A DNA stretch of 15,216 nucleotides. It comes from Planctomycetota bacterium. Lineage in GTDB: Bacteria > Planctomycetota > Planctomycetia > Pirellulales > S012-138. The notes below the pieces were generated by a model. The model did no database searches. It saw only the letters and a program-made list of their open reading frames with translations, and was not told where the DNA came from. The position numbers and the translations under genes are program-made. Of this stretch, positions 1 through 7,818 are shown piece by piece (position 1 is the stretch's first letter; each line of letters begins with the position of its first letter). Location of the stretch: the NCBI GenBank assembly GCA_026982835.1, contig JALSGI010000517.1, positions 1-15,216 of the forward strand. The letters run 5' to 3'.

Positions 1-2
1 TG

Positions 3-806
3 GTGGGCGGCATCGCCCAGGTGGCCTGCAAGCTCGGGTGGTATCCTTCGCAGAGGCATCCCCTGGTCTTGGAACACGGCGAACTCCCCCACGGGAAACT
101 GCTGCTGCTGGATGATCTGGACCGACAGCTAGGCCGAAAGGAGCTTTCCCCGGAACAGACAATGCAGCTGCTGGACCTTTGCCCCCGGGTGCTGCTGACC
201 ACCACCAGGCCGCCGCGGCGGCTCAGGATGCCGCCCCCCCTGCTGGATCGGCTGCAACAGCTGGCCTCGCTGGAGTTGCAGGACCCCGGTCCAAGCACCC
301 GCTACCTGTTGCTTTGCCACTTCGCCCGGCGGCACAACATCTCCCTGCCGGAAAGGCATGCGCGACGCTTGGCCAGGCAATGGGCGTTGCCGGCCGGGAT
401 GCTGGAGACCCAACTGCTAAACCTGGCCCAAGGGTTCGTCCCCCAGCCGCAGGCCCTCTCTCCGGCACCTTCTCCCCTTTCGGGCAATGCCCGCCAGCAA
501 GTGCTACAGGTGGCCCGGACCACCGCCAAGTTCTACCGGCTTGCACTCCACCAGCTTCGCGGCAGCTCCCGCCAACGCCGGGTGGTTCATGCCCGACGGA
601 TGGCCATGTTTCTTAGTCGCCGTCACCTCTCGGCCACACTGGACCAGATCGGTCAGGTCCTCGGGGGCAAGGATCATACCACGGTGCTCTATCACTGCCG
701 CCAGTTCCAGCAACAGCTGCGGCGCGATGCCCAGGCACGCTACGAACTTCGCCAGTTGGAGCGGCTGCTGGGATTCCAAAAAACGCAGGACCTGGCCGCC
801 GGGTGA
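3..806 (+). CDS. dnaA: Chromosomal replication initiator DnaA, 3' part (partial)
   Basis: DnaA is the AAA+ initiator that binds origin DNA and loads the replicative helicase. The reading frame is already open at the window edge, so the gene starts upstream and position 3 is only the first full codon; the N-terminal domains and Walker A are outside. Visible residues include a Walker B-like LLLLDDLD (33-40), a sensor-1-like LLTTTRPP (64-71), a retained Arg in LLDRL that fits the arginine-finger position, and a C-terminal domain IV helix-turn-helix with the DnaA signature GGKDHTTV (221-228). The sensor II helix reads AGMLETQLLNL, with Gly where the family normally has Arg (N-V-R-E-L-E-G). A linker rich in Pro and Gln separates the AAA+ part from domain IV. 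dnaN follows on the same strand, the usual order. Identity is secure from domain IV; the AAA+ region is divergent. Confidence 0.93.
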   Translation: MGGIAQVACKLGWYPSQRHPLVLEHGELPHGKLLLLDDLDRQLGRKELSPEQTMQLLDLCPRVLLTTTRPPRRLRMPPPLLDRLQQLASLELQDPGPSTRYLLLCHFARRHNISLPERHARRLARQWALPAGMLETQLLNLAQGFVPQPQALSPAPSPLSGNARQQVLQVARTTAKFYRLALHQLRGSSRQRRVVHARRMAMFLSRRHLSATLDQIGQVLGGKDHTTVLYHCRQFQQQLRRDAQARYELRQLERLLGFQKTQDLAAG

Positions 807-1138
807 CAGGAGACCGAAACCAGCCTGTCGGCTCTTTGTCGAGATCCTTTTCCCGGATCGTAGAAAAGTCGGGAGTCCCCCTTCCCGAGAGCTATCTATC
901 GATGGAAAGCCTACTAATTCCAGCAGAAAATCGATAACTTGCGAACACTTTTTTCACACCCGGACCGTCGAGCCTCCTTGCGGATCCTCCTGCGAAGGCT
1001 CCGATTCCCGCACGCCGCTTCCGGAAGAATCCGCCGCAGAGTTCCCCAGGACGCTTCCCTTTTCCTACAACAACCATTAACAAGATAGGGTAGTAATCTG
1101 CCCGGGCTGTCCCGTTTCATTGCGCGAGGAGAACGAAC
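807..1138. other. dnaA-dnaN intergenic region, possible origin or promoter region
   Basis: No gene is supported in these 332 bases. In many bacteria the dnaA-dnaN spacer holds oriC. Here only one site resembles a DnaA box, TTTTTCACA at 950-958, one mismatch from TTATNCACA. Two ATCGAT sites lie at 898-903 and 930-935 inside the most AT-rich stretch. Small imperfect inverted repeats occur near the dnaA stop (GACAGG 805-810 with CCTGTC 824-829). No convincing -35/-10 pair for dnaN was found. A good ribosome binding site, GAGGAGA at 1126-1132, precedes dnaN. Origin function is therefore only a possibility. Confidence 0.35.
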
Positions 1139-2245
1139 ATGAAGTTTTCGTGTCCCCGGGAGCCTTTCCTGGAAGCCTTGCAGTCGGCCGCCTCGGTCGC
1201 CGCCTCGCGGAGCCCCAAGCCCGTGTTGCAAAAAGTCAAGTTGGAGGTCGGCTCGGAGGCGGCTTTCCTGCTGGCCACGGACCTGGAGTTGGGTATCCGC
1301 ATCCGCCTGCCCGATGTGGATGTAAACACTCCCGGGGAGGTGATGCTTCCTCCGGCGCAGCTAGGGCAAATTCTGCGGGAGGCCCGCGATGAGCAATTCG
1401 CCCTGGAGTCCACAGACCAGGGGGCGCGGCTGCGGCTGGCCAACGCCGAGTTTCAGCTGCTGGGCGAGGACCCGGAGGAGTTCCCCCCCGTAGCCCAGTT
1501 CGAGGCCGATAGTTGCTACGCGGTGGAAAGCGAGGCCTACGCGGAGCTAGTACGCCGCACGGCGTTTGCCGCCGACAGCGAAAGCATCCGGCAGGCCCTT
1601 TCGGGAGTGCTTTGGGAGCTGGAGGACGACCAGCTGGTGGCCGTAGCCACCGACGGGCGCCGCCTGGCCAAAAAAGAAGCCCCGGTGCAGCGGGCCGGCA
1701 CCCCGGCCGCCTGGCCCCAGGATGTTATTGTTCCCCCGCGGTTTTTGCAACTGACCGAGCGCCTGGCCGGTGGCGAAGGCCAGGTGGAGTTCTACGTGGA
1801 GAGCAACCACATCCACGTGCGGCTGGCTGCGGTTTCGATGCATGCCCGACTGCTGGAAGGACGGTTTCCCAAGTGGCGGGACGTGTTCCCTAGCCGCTCC
1901 GACGCCCGCAAGACCGAGCTAGTGGCCGGCCCGCTGGGAGCCGCCCTGCGGCAGGCCGCGGCGCTGCTGGGCCCGGACGATCGCGGGGTGCTGTGGCAGT
2001 TCGACTCCGGCGAGCTGGTTATTTCGGGCCAGGGAGTCGAGGTGGGACAAGGCCAGGTTCGGCTGCCGGTGGCCTGGGAAGGCGAAAAGCTGGTCATCCG
2101 GCTTAATCCCAAGTACGTGCTCGACTTCCTGCGGGTGCTTTCGCCGGAGACGAGCCTGACGGTTTACTTCCACTCTTCCGATGCTCCCGTTTTGATCGAA
2201 ACCGAGGATGGATCCAGCTATGTCATCATGCCGATGGCTTTGTAA
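1139..2245 (+). CDS. dnaN: DNA polymerase III beta subunit (sliding clamp)
   Basis: This 368-aa protein is the ring-shaped dimeric clamp that tethers DNA polymerase III to DNA and serves as a docking hub for replication and repair proteins. The length matches the family (about 365-380 aa). Recognisable features are the start MKFSCPREPF, the central TDGRRLA (171-177) that is highly conserved in clamps, the QALSGVLWE strand just before it, and the family C-terminus YVIMPM followed by AL. The ATG at 1139 is preceded by GAGGAGA (1126-1132) at a normal distance, so the start is well supported. It lies downstream of dnaA and 36-39 bases upstream of the DUF721/DciA-like gene, consistent with a replication gene cluster. 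Confidence 0.97.
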   Translation: MKFSCPREPFLEALQSAASVAASRSPKPVLQKVKLEVGSEAAFLLATDLELGIRIRLPDVDVNTPGEVMLPPAQLGQILREARDEQFALESTDQGARLRLANAEFQLLGEDPEEFPPVAQFEADSCYAVESEAYAELVRRTAFAADSESIRQALSGVLWELEDDQLVAVATDGRRLAKKEAPVQRAGTPAAWPQDVIVPPRFLQLTERLAGGEGQVEFYVESNHIHVRLAAVSMHARLLEGRFPKWRDVFPSRSDARKTELVAGPLGAALRQAAALLGPDDRGVLWQFDSGELVISGQGVEVGQGQVRLPVAWEGEKLVIRLNPKYVLDFLRVLSPETSLTVYFHSSDAPVLIETEDGSSYVIMPMAL

Positions 2246-2284
2246 GAGCGAAGTCGACGTCCGGATAACAAGGAAACCTGCGTG

Positions 2285-2608
2285 ATGCGTTCCGGTGGTG
2301 CGACAAGGGGGCGGGGGCCTGTTTCGATTGCCCGCGTCGTCTCGGAATTGACCATACGGCGGGGATTGGGGCGCGTGGGCACCGTCGAACAGTTCCGCCG
2401 GACCTGGGAGCAACTGGTGGGGGTGGAGTTGGCTTCGCAGTGCCGGGTGGCGAGTCTTTCCCGCGGCGTGCTGGAAGTGGTCGTTTCCAGCTCGGTAGTG
2501 CTTCAGGAGCTGGCCTTCCGCAAGGGGGAACTCCTTCAGGCCATGCAGTCCCGGGTGCCGGGAAAGGCGATCCGGGACATTCGCTTCCGTATCGGCACGC
2601 TGGACTGA
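2285..2608 (+). CDS. DUF721 / DciA-like protein
   Basis: A small basic protein (107 aa from ATG 2285; a GTG at 2282 adds one residue) of the DUF721 family. Members of this family, including DciA, are linked to loading or operating the replicative helicase DnaB in bacteria that lack DnaC. The sequence shows the family pattern: a Trp-containing helix (FRRTWEQLVG), then LASQCRVASLSRGVLEV and SSSVVLQELAFRK, typical of the KH-like fold, ending in IRDIRFRIG. AGGAA at 2271-2275 can serve either start. It sits directly after dnaN, a frequent place for DUF721 genes, which supports a replication role. Family assignment is fairly firm; the symbol dciA is not given because function was not shown for this branch. 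Confidence 0.85.
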   Translation: MRSGGATRGRGPVSIARVVSELTIRRGLGRVGTVEQFRRTWEQLVGVELASQCRVASLSRGVLEVVVSSSVVLQELAFRKGELLQAMQSRVPGKAIRDIRFRIGTLD

Positions 2609-2662
2609 GCCGAGGGGCCCGTGGCGGTAAGCTTCCGCAGAAGCAGGTGCAGGTGGTCGGAT

Positions 2663-3589
2663 ATGAAGGGTTCCCCTGGCGTCGATCTTTCCGTTTCGTT
2701 GGGGCCGGTCCGGCTGCCCAATCCGGTGCTGGTGGCCTCCGGCACGTTTGGCCACGCCGGGGAGATGAGCCGGTGGGTCGATCTGGGGCGGCTGGGCGGC
2801 ATTGTGCCTAAGACGGTCACACGCAAGCCCCGCCGCGGAAACCGCCCCCAGCGGACCGTGGAGACGGCCTCGGGGATGCTCAACTCCATCGGGCTGGACA
2901 ACGAGGGGATCGACTATTTCCTGGCCCACCAGTTGCCCGAGCTGCTGGCCACCGGGGCTCCGGTCATCGTGAGCGTGGCCGGGGAGAACGAGCAGGACTT
3001 CGTGCAGCTGGCCGCCCGGGTGGCCCAGGTGGAGCAGATCGCTGCCGTAGAGCTGAACATCTCTTGCCCCAATGTGGCCCACGGAGTGGACTTTGCCACC
3101 GATGCCCAACTGTGCCATCGCGTGGTGTCCCAGGTGCGTCGGGCGTGCCACAAGCCGCTGTGGGTGAAGCTAAGCCCCAACGTGACCGACATCCGCCCGG
3201 TGGCCGAGGCGGCCCAGCGAGCCGGGGCCGACGCGCTGACGCTTATCAACACCTGCGTGGGCATGGCTGTGGATTGGCGGCGGCGTCGGCCGGTGCTGGG
3301 CTCGGTGACCGGGGGGCTGAGCGGCCCGGCCATCAAGCCGATCGCCCTGGCCGCGGTCTATCGGGCCAGGCAGGCGGTGGAGATTCCGCTGGTGGGTGTA
3401 GGGGGGATCGCCACGGTGGACGACGTGCTGGAGTTCCTGGTCACGGGAGCCTCGGCGGTGCAGGTGGGCACGGCCAACTTCTTCCGGCCCCGGGTGACGA
3501 TGGAGCTGCTGGAACAGCTCCCCCAGAGGCTGCAAGAGGCCGGTTGCACCCGGGTGGAGCAGATCGTGGGCACTTTGCAGGTGGAATGA
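2663..3589 (+). CDS. pyrD: Dihydroorotate dehydrogenase, class 1B catalytic subunit
   Basis: A 308-aa FMN enzyme of de novo pyrimidine synthesis that oxidises dihydroorotate to orotate in the cytoplasm. Class 1 features are clear: NPVLVASGTFG near the N-terminus, the substrate segment SGMLNSIGLDN, NISCPNV with the catalytic-base cysteine typical of class 1 enzymes (about residue 135), KLSPNVTDI, LINTCVGM, GGLSGPAIKP, and the FMN-phosphate loop VGVGGIATVDD followed by GASAVQVGTANF. Class 1B enzymes normally work with an electron-transfer subunit, PyrK, whose gene is not in this window. An in-frame ATG at 2621 exists, but AGGTGG (2651-2656) and the family start position favour ATG 2663. The gene follows the DUF721 gene by about 54 bases on the same strand and is probably co-transcribed. 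Confidence 0.95.
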   Translation: MKGSPGVDLSVSLGPVRLPNPVLVASGTFGHAGEMSRWVDLGRLGGIVPKTVTRKPRRGNRPQRTVETASGMLNSIGLDNEGIDYFLAHQLPELLATGAPVIVSVAGENEQDFVQLAARVAQVEQIAAVELNISCPNVAHGVDFATDAQLCHRVVSQVRRACHKPLWVKLSPNVTDIRPVAEAAQRAGADALTLINTCVGMAVDWRRRRPVLGSVTGGLSGPAIKPIALAAVYRARQAVEIPLVGVGGIATVDDVLEFLVTGASAVQVGTANFFRPRVTMELLEQLPQRLQEAGCTRVEQIVGTLQVE

Positions 3590-3754
3590 GCCGTGGACTT
3601 GGCGATCCGCGGTTCCCGGCGGCGTTGACCCCGGCCAAGCAGCCCAGCTACTCTGATAGGGAGAAAACCAGCCAGCCGCAGGAGGAGCCTTCCCCGGCGG
3701 CGCAGGTGCCGCTGGCCGAGGAGGTTCCCCCCCGGCGTTTTTCACTGGGATGCC

Positions 3755-4402
3755 ATGACGATGGAGCCTCTTGCGGCACCAACTTCGGCCCACTCGCAGC
3801 AGCGGCCCGGCTACTTTGTGCGATATGGGGCAATGGGTCAGCTGGGGGTGTTTTTTGCCTCGCAGGAGGCCGAGTTTTCCCGCGGCACCCAGGTGGTGGT
3901 GCGTTCGGTCCGGGGCTTGGAATGTGGCCAGGTGCTTGCTCCCTGCCAGGAAGCGGATGCGGAGGGAGCAAGCGGCCACGGGGAGATTCTCCGCCGGATG
4001 AGCGTGGAAGATCACCTGCTGCTGGCCCGCACCCAACAGCGCCGCACCCAGGCGCTGCGTCGCTGCGAGGCACTGCTAGAGCAGCACGGCGTGCCGGATG
4101 TGCTGATCGACGCCGAATACTTGCTGGACGGCAACACGCTGGTGTTTTACTTCCTGGGTGAAACTTCGCCCCGGCTGAAGGAGTTGCTGGGGGAGCTGGC
4201 CTGCGAGTTCGAGGCCCAGGTGCGATTCCAAGATTTCTTGCACGCCGCCGAAGTGGGCTGCGGTCCGGAGTGCGGTACCGAGCGTGCCGGGGGATGCACC
4301 AGTTGCCACCAGGGATGCGCGTTGGCTGCGGCGTGTCCCGGCAGTGCCTTGCCAAAGTCCCCACCACGATCTGGAGACAACGGAAAAAGCCCTCCCGGGT
4401 GA
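3755..4402 (+). CDS. PSP1-domain protein with cysteine-rich C-terminus
   Basis: A 215-aa protein with the PSP1 C-terminal domain, as in YaaT/RicT of Firmicutes, a subunit of an Fe-S-containing complex affecting RNA processing and development. Family signs are YFVRYGAMGQLGVF at the N-terminus, then GTQVVVRSVRGLECGQV, and the core LDGNTLVFYFLGETSPRLKELL with VRFQDFL. The tail after residue 168 has cysteines at 169, 173, 181, 184, 188 and 194 (CGPECGTE, CTSCHQGC), likely a metal or Fe-S site. This spacing differs from the Firmicute proteins and the tail after residue 197 is low complexity. The start is uncertain: only GGGA (3747-3750) precedes ATG 3755 or ATG 3761, and another frame is open just upstream. 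It converges with the histidine kinase gene, 16 bases apart. Domain call is good; biological role here is unknown. Confidence 0.82.
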   Translation: MTMEPLAAPTSAHSQQRPGYFVRYGAMGQLGVFFASQEAEFSRGTQVVVRSVRGLECGQVLAPCQEADAEGASGHGEILRRMSVEDHLLLARTQQRRTQALRRCEALLEQHGVPDVLIDAEYLLDGNTLVFYFLGETSPRLKELLGELACEFEAQVRFQDFLHAAEVGCGPECGTERAGGCTSCHQGCALAAACPGSALPKSPPRSGDNGKSPPG

Positions 4403-4418
4403 TCCCAGCCGACGAGTT

Positions 4419-6005
4419 TCATGCGGCCTGGGTCCTGGGGGCCCGGGGGAGGCGGACAACGAAGCGAGCTCCCTGGCCCGGCCCGGCACTGAACGCTTCC
4501 ACCCGGCCCCCCCAGCCGGCTACGATCCGATGCACCAGGAACAATCCCAGTCCCGTCCCCTGGCGACCGCGCCGCTGGGTGAAGAAGGGCTCGAACAGCC
4601 GGGGCACGCTCTCCGCGGCGATACCGCAGCCGGTGTCCTCCACCACCAGTAGCAGCTCCTCTTCCTCGCGGAACAAGTGCACCTGGACCCGGTCTTCCGG
4701 ACCGGTGGCCTGCAGGGCATTGGCCACCAGGTTCATCACCACTTGCTTCCAGGCTCCCGGGTCCACCGGGGCGGCCAGCTGCGGGTCCAGCTCCAAGTGG
4801 ACGCGCCGCTGCCGATCGGGGACCAGTTGCAGCACCACGGCCACGGCCTGCTCCACCAGGGGGGCCAGGGGGATTGCTTCCTGGGGAGGTTGCTGGCCTG
4901 GGGCGGCAGGCTCCAGCAGCTTCTGCACGATCCGGTGGCAACGGGCCGCCTCGGCCGGGATCAGCTCCAGGTAGCGATGCACCTGGAGAAGACAGTCCCG
5001 AGGCACCGGGTTTCCCTGGTGCGGTTGCAAGCGGCGCTGGAGCGACTCGGCGCTGATGGCAATCGAGGCCAGGGGGTTGTTCAGCTCGTGCGACACCCCG
5101 GCGGCGAGCATGCCGATACCGGCCAGGCGATCGCTGCGGCCGGCCTGCTGTACCAGCCGCTGCACCTTCTGCTCCAGCTCCCGTTCCACCTGGCAGAACC
5201 GCTCGGCCACCAGGTTCAAGGCGGCGGCCAGTTGGGCCAGTTCGTCCCTGCGGGGCAGGGAGAGCCGGTACTGGTAGCGTCCGGCGGCCAGGCGTTGGGC
5301 TCCGCGTAGCAATTGTTGCAGGGGATGGACCAACTCGCGCCAGCTCCCCCAGATCAAACCCGCAAACACCACCAGCGTGCAGACGGTGCCCAGGGTCGCC
5401 AGCAGGAAGAAGGTCCGCCAGCGACGGTGCATCCGCTGGGTAAAGCCCAGCACGTCCCGCCGCAACAAGTGCGGCAGCTTGATCGCCTGGGACTGTAGCT
5501 GGTGGATCTCCGCTTCCAGGGTTTGCACGTCCAGGGCGTCCTGCCGATGGGCGTCCAGGGGCAGCTTTTGCAGCCGCTGCAACGCCCGCTGGATGGCCCA
5601 CAGGGTTTGTTGTTCCTCCTGGCTGCCACCGATGCCGAAGCTGCTTTGGGCCATGCGGTCCACGTGACGCCGGTAGCGATTCAGGTCCTCCTGCACCTGC
5701 AACAGCAGCCGCAGAAACCGCAGTTGCAGCCGCTGGCGTTCCTGGAGGGCCAGTTCTCCCGGGTCCAGCTGGCTGACGGTCCGCAGTCCGGCCACCGTCA
5801 CCCGCAGGTCGTTCACTGAATGGATCAAGGCCGAGGCGCGGCGAAATGCGTCCATCCGCGAAAGGCTCTTGACCAGCGAACGGTACGCGTACAGCCCGTA
5901 AAGGCTGATCCCGCTAAGACCCAGCAGGGCCACGGCCAGCCAGAGCATGGCCCACACCAAACGCCTCCTCAACGAAGCACCACCGGGCGTGCGGTTGGAT
6001 GGCAT
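4419..6005 (-). CDS. Membrane sensor histidine kinase (HAMP, HisKA, HATPase)
   Basis: A 528-aa two-component sensor kinase. Seen in order: a first transmembrane helix (about 16-41), a long mostly helical extracytoplasmic sensor region (about 45-195) rich in Gln, Leu and Arg and without an obvious known sensor domain, a second membrane helix (about 199-220), a HAMP-like segment (about 221-275), the phosphoacceptor H-box GVSHELNNPLASI with His306, an N-box VMNLVANALQAT, G1 VEDTGCGIA, F-box LFEPFFTQ and G2 GTGLGL. All ATP-binding boxes look intact. The helical sensor region resembles four-helix-bundle sensors, but that is inference. ATG 6005 is chosen because a GGGGGAG site lies upstream on the minus strand; an earlier start at 6074 would overlap the preceding gene. 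No response regulator is nearby, so it is an orphan in this window. It is the last gene of a three-gene minus-strand unit. Confidence 0.93.
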   Translation of the reverse strand: MPSNRTPGGASLRRRLVWAMLWLAVALLGLSGISLYGLYAYRSLVKSLSRMDAFRRASALIHSVNDLRVTVAGLRTVSQLDPGELALQERQRLQLRFLRLLLQVQEDLNRYRRHVDRMAQSSFGIGGSQEEQQTLWAIQRALQRLQKLPLDAHRQDALDVQTLEAEIHQLQSQAIKLPHLLRRDVLGFTQRMHRRWRTFFLLATLGTVCTLVVFAGLIWGSWRELVHPLQQLLRGAQRLAAGRYQYRLSLPRRDELAQLAAALNLVAERFCQVERELEQKVQRLVQQAGRSDRLAGIGMLAAGVSHELNNPLASIAISAESLQRRLQPHQGNPVPRDCLLQVHRYLELIPAEAARCHRIVQKLLEPAAPGQQPPQEAIPLAPLVEQAVAVVLQLVPDRQRRVHLELDPQLAAPVDPGAWKQVVMNLVANALQATGPEDRVQVHLFREEEELLLVVEDTGCGIAAESVPRLFEPFFTQRRGRQGTGLGLFLVHRIVAGWGGRVEAFSAGPGQGARFVVRLPRAPRTQAA

Positions 6006-6070
6006 GGGTTGCTCCCCCAGGGTGGGAAGAACGGAACAAAGGGCGCGGTGGAAGCGGCTCCTCCCGCAGG

Positions 6071-7777
6071 TCATTGGCGAGTGTGCCGGGGATCGTCCCG
6101 GGCGGCCACAGGCAGCGGGATCGGCGGCACCTGGGGCTGGTAGCGCAGGCGGGGGATGATCGTCAGCACCTCGATGTGGTCCACGTTGGAAGGCTCCCGT
6201 TCCCGCTTGCCGTAACAGGGCATGGCGAACTGTTCCCAGGCCACGATGCGGAACTTTTCCTGCAATTGGGCTCGCCAGCGGCGGTACAACTGGTGATCGA
6301 ACGGGATGTTGCCCGGGCGATAAACCACGATGCGCATGGGGCGCTGCTGGCTGAGCTGATCCCAGCGCGCCGCCTCGCCCCGATGGTGCCGGGGAGAGTA
6401 GATCGCCTGGTTACACAGGTACATGGCCGTCCAGTTCAGCGTGCTGGTGCGCTGGGGGATGAACGGGTTGCCCATGTCGCGGATGCTGCAAACCACTTCC
6501 CCTTGATACTGCGCCGCTTTCCAGAACCAGCGGGCAAAGTCGCGATGCTGGCGATCGGTGGTGTTTTTGTAGGGGAAGCAGAAGTCGCGGGCCATGCTGC
6601 CCACGGCGATGGCGGCCAAGGCGGCGGTGGCCAGGTGCAGGTTCCAAGTGGTCCACTTTTTGAGCGAAAGCATGCGCACCAACGCGGCGGCTCCCAGACC
6701 CATCACCAGGCACATCATGGGCACCGCGTACTGGGAAAACTTCACATGCCCCCCGTACGGATAGCGGCGCAGCAGGGCCGCGGTGAAATGCAGCGCCAGG
6801 GGCACCACCGCCAGCCACAGCAGCGTGCCTTGCTTGCGCCGCAGCAGCACGCCCAGCCCCAGCAGCCACAGCAAAAAACTGAACGAACTGCCGCCGTTGC
6901 CCCCGCCCACGGGAACGGCCATCAGGTCGCCCACGTGGGTCAGGCCCAGCCAGCGGAAAAACGCGCCCCACTCCCGTGGCGGCAAGGCGTAGTGCCAGTA
7001 CTGGACCATCCACTGCAGCTCCGCTTCGGTCTGCTTGCCTGCGGCCAGCCACAACACCGCGGCAAACGAACCCACCAGCAGCAGGTTGTAAGCTCCCCAG
7101 AGCAACCAGCTGCGCAGCTCCCCCTGTCGCAGCAACACCCATCCCAGGGCCACGCTCACCCCTCCGGCCACGAACACGCTGGGATAAGAGAGGAGCAAAG
7201 CCACCGGAACCAGGGCCACCAGCGCGGCCAGCCAGAACGGGCGGCGATCATAAAGCCACTGGACCAGCAACACCACCAGCACCAGGCCCACCAGCAGGTC
7301 CGAGGCGTACTGCTTGGCCTCGGCCGCATAGCGGATGCCCGGGTAGGAGACGGCAAACAGGGCCACGGCCATCACCCGCGGCCAGCCTTGCAGCAGCCTG
7401 GCCGCCAGGTGGTAAAACAGCGCCATGCTGCCCAAGGAACACAAAAACGGAAACAACCGCAGCGACCACTCGTGAAAACCCAGCAGCTTCACCGCCGCCA
7501 GCTCCACGGCCAGGAAGCCCACCGGGGCCACCTGGTGGTAATCCAGCGGCTGGAGCAAGTCGGCAAACGACATGCCCAGAAAATTGGCGCACAGGAACGC
7601 TTCATCGTCCCAAAGGGGAAAGCACAGCAGGAAGCGCACCGCCCGGGCAGCCAGCCCCAGGCCCAGCAAAAACCAAAGCCACCGCTGCAAGGTCTGCTGC
7701 GGCAGGCCGGGGTTCGGGTCGGCCAGGGGTTTCCAGCGCGTGGTTTCGGCAGAGGGTCGTTCGCTCTTCTTGCTCAT
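6071..7777 (-). CDS. GT39-like membrane glycosyltransferase (GT-C fold)
   Basis: A 568-aa polytopic membrane protein of the GT-C type (GT39/PMT/ArnT-like), which transfers sugars from lipid-linked donors to proteins or lipids on the outer face of the membrane. Evidence: an N-terminal helix ending in FPLWDDEAF, whose acidic DDE triad (57-59) matches the catalytic/metal position of this group, then LLQPLDYHQVAPVGFL, a typical GT39 second motif, and about ten further hydrophobic helices up to residue ~400, followed by a soluble C-terminal domain. The substrate cannot be told. ATG 7777 is favoured over the upstream in-frame start at 7891, which would overlap the phosphatase gene; AAGG lies about 10 bases before it. 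It lies 41 bases after the phosphatase gene and 65 bases before the kinase gene, so the three probably form an operon. Confidence 0.85.
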   Translation of the reverse strand: MSKKSERPSAETTRWKPLADPNPGLPQQTLQRWLWFLLGLGLAARAVRFLLCFPLWDDEAFLCANFLGMSFADLLQPLDYHQVAPVGFLAVELAAVKLLGFHEWSLRLFPFLCSLGSMALFYHLAARLLQGWPRVMAVALFAVSYPGIRYAAEAKQYASDLLVGLVLVVLLVQWLYDRRPFWLAALVALVPVALLLSYPSVFVAGGVSVALGWVLLRQGELRSWLLWGAYNLLLVGSFAAVLWLAAGKQTEAELQWMVQYWHYALPPREWGAFFRWLGLTHVGDLMAVPVGGGNGGSSFSFLLWLLGLGVLLRRKQGTLLWLAVVPLALHFTAALLRRYPYGGHVKFSQYAVPMMCLVMGLGAAALVRMLSLKKWTTWNLHLATAALAAIAVGSMARDFCFPYKNTTDRQHRDFARWFWKAAQYQGEVVCSIRDMGNPFIPQRTSTLNWTAMYLCNQAIYSPRHHRGEAARWDQLSQQRPMRIVVYRPGNIPFDHQLYRRWRAQLQEKFRIVAWEQFAMPCYGKREREPSNVDHIEVLTIIPRLRYQPQVPPIPLPVAARDDPRHTRQ

Positions 7778-7818
7778 CTTGTGGCATCCTTGCTGGCCGC
7801 AGCAGCAGGCCGGGGGGT

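Noticed and set aside
805..829. Terminator for dnaA
   Set aside because: A 6-bp stem with a 13-base loop and no adjacent T run is too weak to call.
3064..4161. Plus-strand open frame of 365 codons across pyrD and PSP1
   Set aside because: Off-frame reading of two well-supported genes; only its short part between the genes is kept as a minor observation.
4147..5601. Minus-strand open frame of 484 codons within the histidine kinase region
   Set aside because: Out of frame with the intact kinase motifs; composition is that of an off-frame GC-rich reading.
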